Of a stretch of DNA of 45,440 nt, positions 43,468-45,440 are shown piece by piece. The stretch spans positions 1 to 45,440 of the forward strand of contig JAGWXY010000011.1 of assembly GCA_018969605.1 (NCBI GenBank), given 5' to 3'. A program made the translations under genes and the position numbers. The notes under the pieces are model-generated. The model was not told where the DNA came from, did not search any database, and saw nothing but the letters and a program-made list of their open reading frames with translations. Source of the stretch: Verrucomicrobiota bacterium (lineage in GTDB: Bacteria; Verrucomicrobiota; Verrucomicrobiia; Verrucomicrobiales; Akkermansiaceae). The stretch's first letter is position 1. Every line of letters begins with the position of its first letter.

Positions 43468-44262
43468 ATGCCAGCCGACTACCATACGCACACACCGATG
43501 TGTCGTCATGCGACCGGAACGCCGGAGGAGTATGTGGACGCCGCGTTAGCGGCGGGCTTGAGTGAGTATGGCATATCCGATCACGCGCCGCAGGTCCCCG
43601 AGCCATTTGACGACTGGCGGATGCGCCGTGACGAGTTGCCGGAATACTTCGCATGGGTCGAGCGCGCGCGGGCGCGTGCGGCGGGAAAATTGCCGGTACG
43701 CATCGGGTTGGAGTGCGATTGGCTGGAGGGCTGCGATGAGTGGATCGGTGAGCTCGAAAGCGAGTGCCGTTGGGACTATCTGATCGGATCGGTGCATTAC
43801 CTTGGCGATTGGGATTTCGACAACCCGAAGTGGCTTGGTCGTTGGGCCGAGAGCGATGTCGAAGCGGTGTGGGCACGCTACTGGCAGACTTATGCGCGGA
43901 TGGCGTCGAGCGGCTTGTTTGACATTTTGGCGCATCCGGATCTGGTGAAAAAGTTCGCGCATGTGCCGGTGGGGGATCTCGCAAGATTTTATGAGCCAGC
44001 GATCGATGCGATCGCGGCGGCGGGTTGCGTGATTGAGCTCAACACTGCGGGTTGGCACAAGCCGTGTGCGGAGGCTTATCCGTCAGTCGGATTTCTTGAG
44101 CTCGCCTGTTCGGCGGGTGTGCCTTTGGTGATTTCATCCGATGCCCACGCGCCCAATGAGGTTGCGCGCGATTTTCATCAGGCCGCGGCGATGGCCCGGG
44201 TTGCCGGGTACAGGGAAACTGTGCTGTTTGAAGATCGCCGCAGGAGAACTGAAGCCCTTTGA
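43468..44262 (+). CDS. PHP-family histidinol phosphatase-like
   Basis: A 264-residue PHP-domain metallophosphatase of the HisK/HisJ type, expected to dephosphorylate histidinol phosphate. Metal ligands are seen: DYHTHTPMCRHA at the N-terminus, ISDHAPQVPE near residue 36, GLECDWLEG near 77, IGSVHYLGDW near 107, DILAHPDLVKK near 150 and ISSDAHAPNEV near 223. No other his gene is adjacent. The ATG at 43468 is the family start; an in-frame extension of twelve codons upstream is rejected. The gene diverges from pta. Confidence 0.88.
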   Translation: MPADYHTHTPMCRHATGTPEEYVDAALAAGLSEYGISDHAPQVPEPFDDWRMRRDELPEYFAWVERARARAAGKLPVRIGLECDWLEGCDEWIGELESECRWDYLIGSVHYLGDWDFDNPKWLGRWAESDVEAVWARYWQTYARMASSGLFDILAHPDLVKKFAHVPVGDLARFYEPAIDAIAAAGCVIELNTAGWHKPCAEAYPSVGFLELACSAGVPLVISSDAHAPNEVARDFHQAAAMARVAGYRETVLFEDRRRRTEAL

Positions 44263-44326
44263 TGCTCTTTCGAAAAATCCGGCGATGGATCCGAGTTTTC
44301 GTTGAACAAAAGATGGTGGTACTTTG

Positions 44327-45217
44327 CTAGGGCTGGGCTTGTTCAGCTTGTTGTTCGCCGCGTGGTTTGCGTTCCACTCGTTCGGTGCGCGGCTGTCTGC
44401 TCTCGCGTGTGCTTTCGAGTGTTCGGTCTTGGCGGCCCATGCGATTGCCAAATGAGTTCTGGCGTTCGCCTCCGAAGTTGGGGCGTGCGGCTTGGGCTGC
44501 TTGTTGGCCGCCATCAAATGCCGGGCGTGTCGAGCCGAAGCTCGGGCGCGTCAGGGCTTGTGGTTGCGGTGTATTGTTAACCGTTGTGTTGAATGCCGAG
44601 GGTCTTGACTGTTGTTGCTCGCGCCATGATTCGCGCGAGGGGCGTCCCGGGCGTGATTCTTGCTGTTGCTGGAATCCGGGTGCGGGTCGGGTGTAATTTT
44701 GTTGCGGGCGTACTTCTTGTTCCGGGCGTTGGAAGAACGATGGTTTCGTTTCCGGGCGGCTTTGTTGCGTGGCATATTGCCCGCGATAGCCTTCTTGAAT
44801 GTAGCCGCCGCGACGGTAGGCGGATTCGCGGTTGCGGTAGTTTACGATCGTGATGTTGCTGACTCTGCGCGGAGGCGGGCAATAGCTCAACCCGGGGCGC
44901 CAGCCGTGGGGGTGGACGCAGCCGGCAAAGACCGGCGGGCGGAAGCCGACCGGGTAGAATCCGTTTAGGTAAGGATCGTAATAGGCGCGGCGGTAATAAT
45001 TGTAATAGCTGTAGGTGTAAGGGTCATAACCCCATTCGGGACTGCCGGTGCTGATGAAGACCGAGCTGGAATAGCCTCCACCCCCGCCATAGTAGCTCGA
45101 GCCGGTCCCGTAGGTCGCGCCGACCGAGGTGAAGTAAGGGTCGTAGTAGCAGGATGTGAGCGTGGTGGCTGTGGCGATGACAGCGGCAATGCCACAGGTG
45201 CGGATGATTTTAATCAT
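44327..45217 (-). CDS. Low-complexity Arg/Gln/Pro-rich lipoprotein
   Basis: A 296-residue protein with a signal ending in TLTSCY, a lipobox at about residue 23. The first third is rich in Tyr and Gly (YDPYTYSYYNYYRRAYYDPYL); a middle stretch has three cysteines, one in CVHPHGWRPGL and one in YCPPPRR; the last half is disordered and rich in Arg, Gln, Pro and Ser, with repeated GxxRPxF motifs. No enzyme domain is seen. A surface or cell-wall-associated structural role is guessed. It diverges from galE and converges with the PHP gene. Confidence 0.7.
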   Translation of the reverse strand: MIKIIRTCGIAAVIATATTLTSCYYDPYFTSVGATYGTGSSYYGGGGGYSSSVFISTGSPEWGYDPYTYSYYNYYRRAYYDPYLNGFYPVGFRPPVFAGCVHPHGWRPGLSYCPPPRRVSNITIVNYRNRESAYRRGGYIQEGYRGQYATQQSRPETKPSFFQRPEQEVRPQQNYTRPAPGFQQQQESRPGRPSRESWREQQQSRPSAFNTTVNNTPQPQALTRPSFGSTRPAFDGGQQAAQAARPNFGGERQNSFGNRMGRQDRTLESTRESRQPRTERVERKPRGEQQAEQAQP

Positions 45218-45336
45218 GTTGGTGAGACTACATGATGCCGTAGGTCATTCGAGAAATATTTTGGGAATTTTCGAGTTTTGGGGTGATACGAGCGTGATTG
45301 ACACTTGGGCGGTTTTGGCTGTTTCTGTCCGCACCT

Positions 45337-45440
45337 ATGAGTGATCACGCAGCGCCCATTCTTGTGACCGGTGGAGCCGGCTACATCGGTTCCCACACCG
45401 TCAGACTTCTTGCCGGCCAAGGGCGGCGGGTGGTGGTCCT
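45337..45440 (+). CDS. galE: UDP-glucose 4-epimerase, 5' end only
   Basis: The window ends inside this gene. The 34 codons present read MSDHAAPILVTGGAGYIGSH and on, the NAD-binding GxxGxxG fold of GalE-type epimerases, which interconvert UDP-glucose and UDP-galactose for LPS or exopolysaccharide. No ribosome site is obvious. TTGACA lies 34 bases before the start but has no good -10 partner. Related SDR epimerases share this start, so galE is likely rather than proven. Confidence 0.75.
   Translation, partial: MSDHAAPILVTGGAGYIGSHTVRLLAGQGRRVVV

Noticed and set aside
45298-45325. Possible galE promoter (TTGACA with TGTTTC)
   Set aside because: The -10 match is poor and the implied transcript start would be only a few bases from the ATG.

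Overview
The window reads as chromosomal DNA of a Gram-negative, GC-rich bacterium, most likely a member of the Verrucomicrobiota. This placement is inferred from the gene mix: KDO and LPS export genes (kdsB, kdsD, lptD), GlnRS, a GxxExxY gene, a free-standing OvoA-type methyltransferase, several very small lipoproteins, and few clear Shine-Dalgarno sites. No marker sequence was searched. I see no rRNA, tRNA or CRISPR array.

Layout. 1-6.2 kb: pgpH-ybeY and an ECF sigma factor on the minus strand, then kdsB-pyrG on plus. 5.8-7.2 kb is an accessory pocket holding an HTH regulator diverging from a 63-residue ORF with shared operator-like repeats, a second copy of the 3' end of frr, and a solitary BrnA antitoxin. 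7.1-16.6 kb is core again: pyrH-frr, kdsD, clpB, ftsY, mutL and a YbjN-like gene. 16.9-20.5 kb: an IS630-type transposase relic, uvrB translationally coupled to a small protein with a terminal clamp-binding-like motif, and a vapBC pair. 20.6-28 kb: HIT protein, MFS transporter, htpG behind a clear sigma-70 promoter, an M20 peptidase, a GxxExxY cassette and glnS. 28-36.6 kb: M16 peptidase, a mini Wzz-like protein, nitroreductase, lptD, an SDR epimerase and an enoyl reductase. 36.7-45.4 kb: an EF-hand lipoprotein overlapping the OvoA-like methyltransferase, rlmH, two paralogous coiled-coil membrane proteins, an MsbA-type ABC exporter, pta, a PHP phosphatase, a low-complexity lipoprotein and the first codons of galE.

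How the genes work together. Envelope biogenesis recurs (kdsD, kdsB, lptD, MsbA-like exporter, galE), as do proteostasis (clpB, htpG, M16, ftsY), DNA repair (mutL, uvrB) and nucleotide or translation functions (pyrG, pyrH, frr, glnS, rlmH, ybeY). Most genes are single or in two-gene units; minus-strand pairs often share a 4-base stop/start overlap.

The most interesting structure lies between genes. (i) A PD-(D/E)XK-type GxxExxY gene is framed by 30-base inverted repeats that end on its start and stop codons; each repeat is three 9-base units. An empty element of the same design lies at 15-101 and a decayed terminus at 13174-13212. (ii) An 89-base duplicate of the frr 3' end differs at five sites, four of them synonymous, as expected for an integrative-element scar. 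(iii) A 12-base operator-like repeat and a perfect 12+12 palindrome frame a small gene beside a regulator. (iv) A GGACC hairpin repeat occurs three times.
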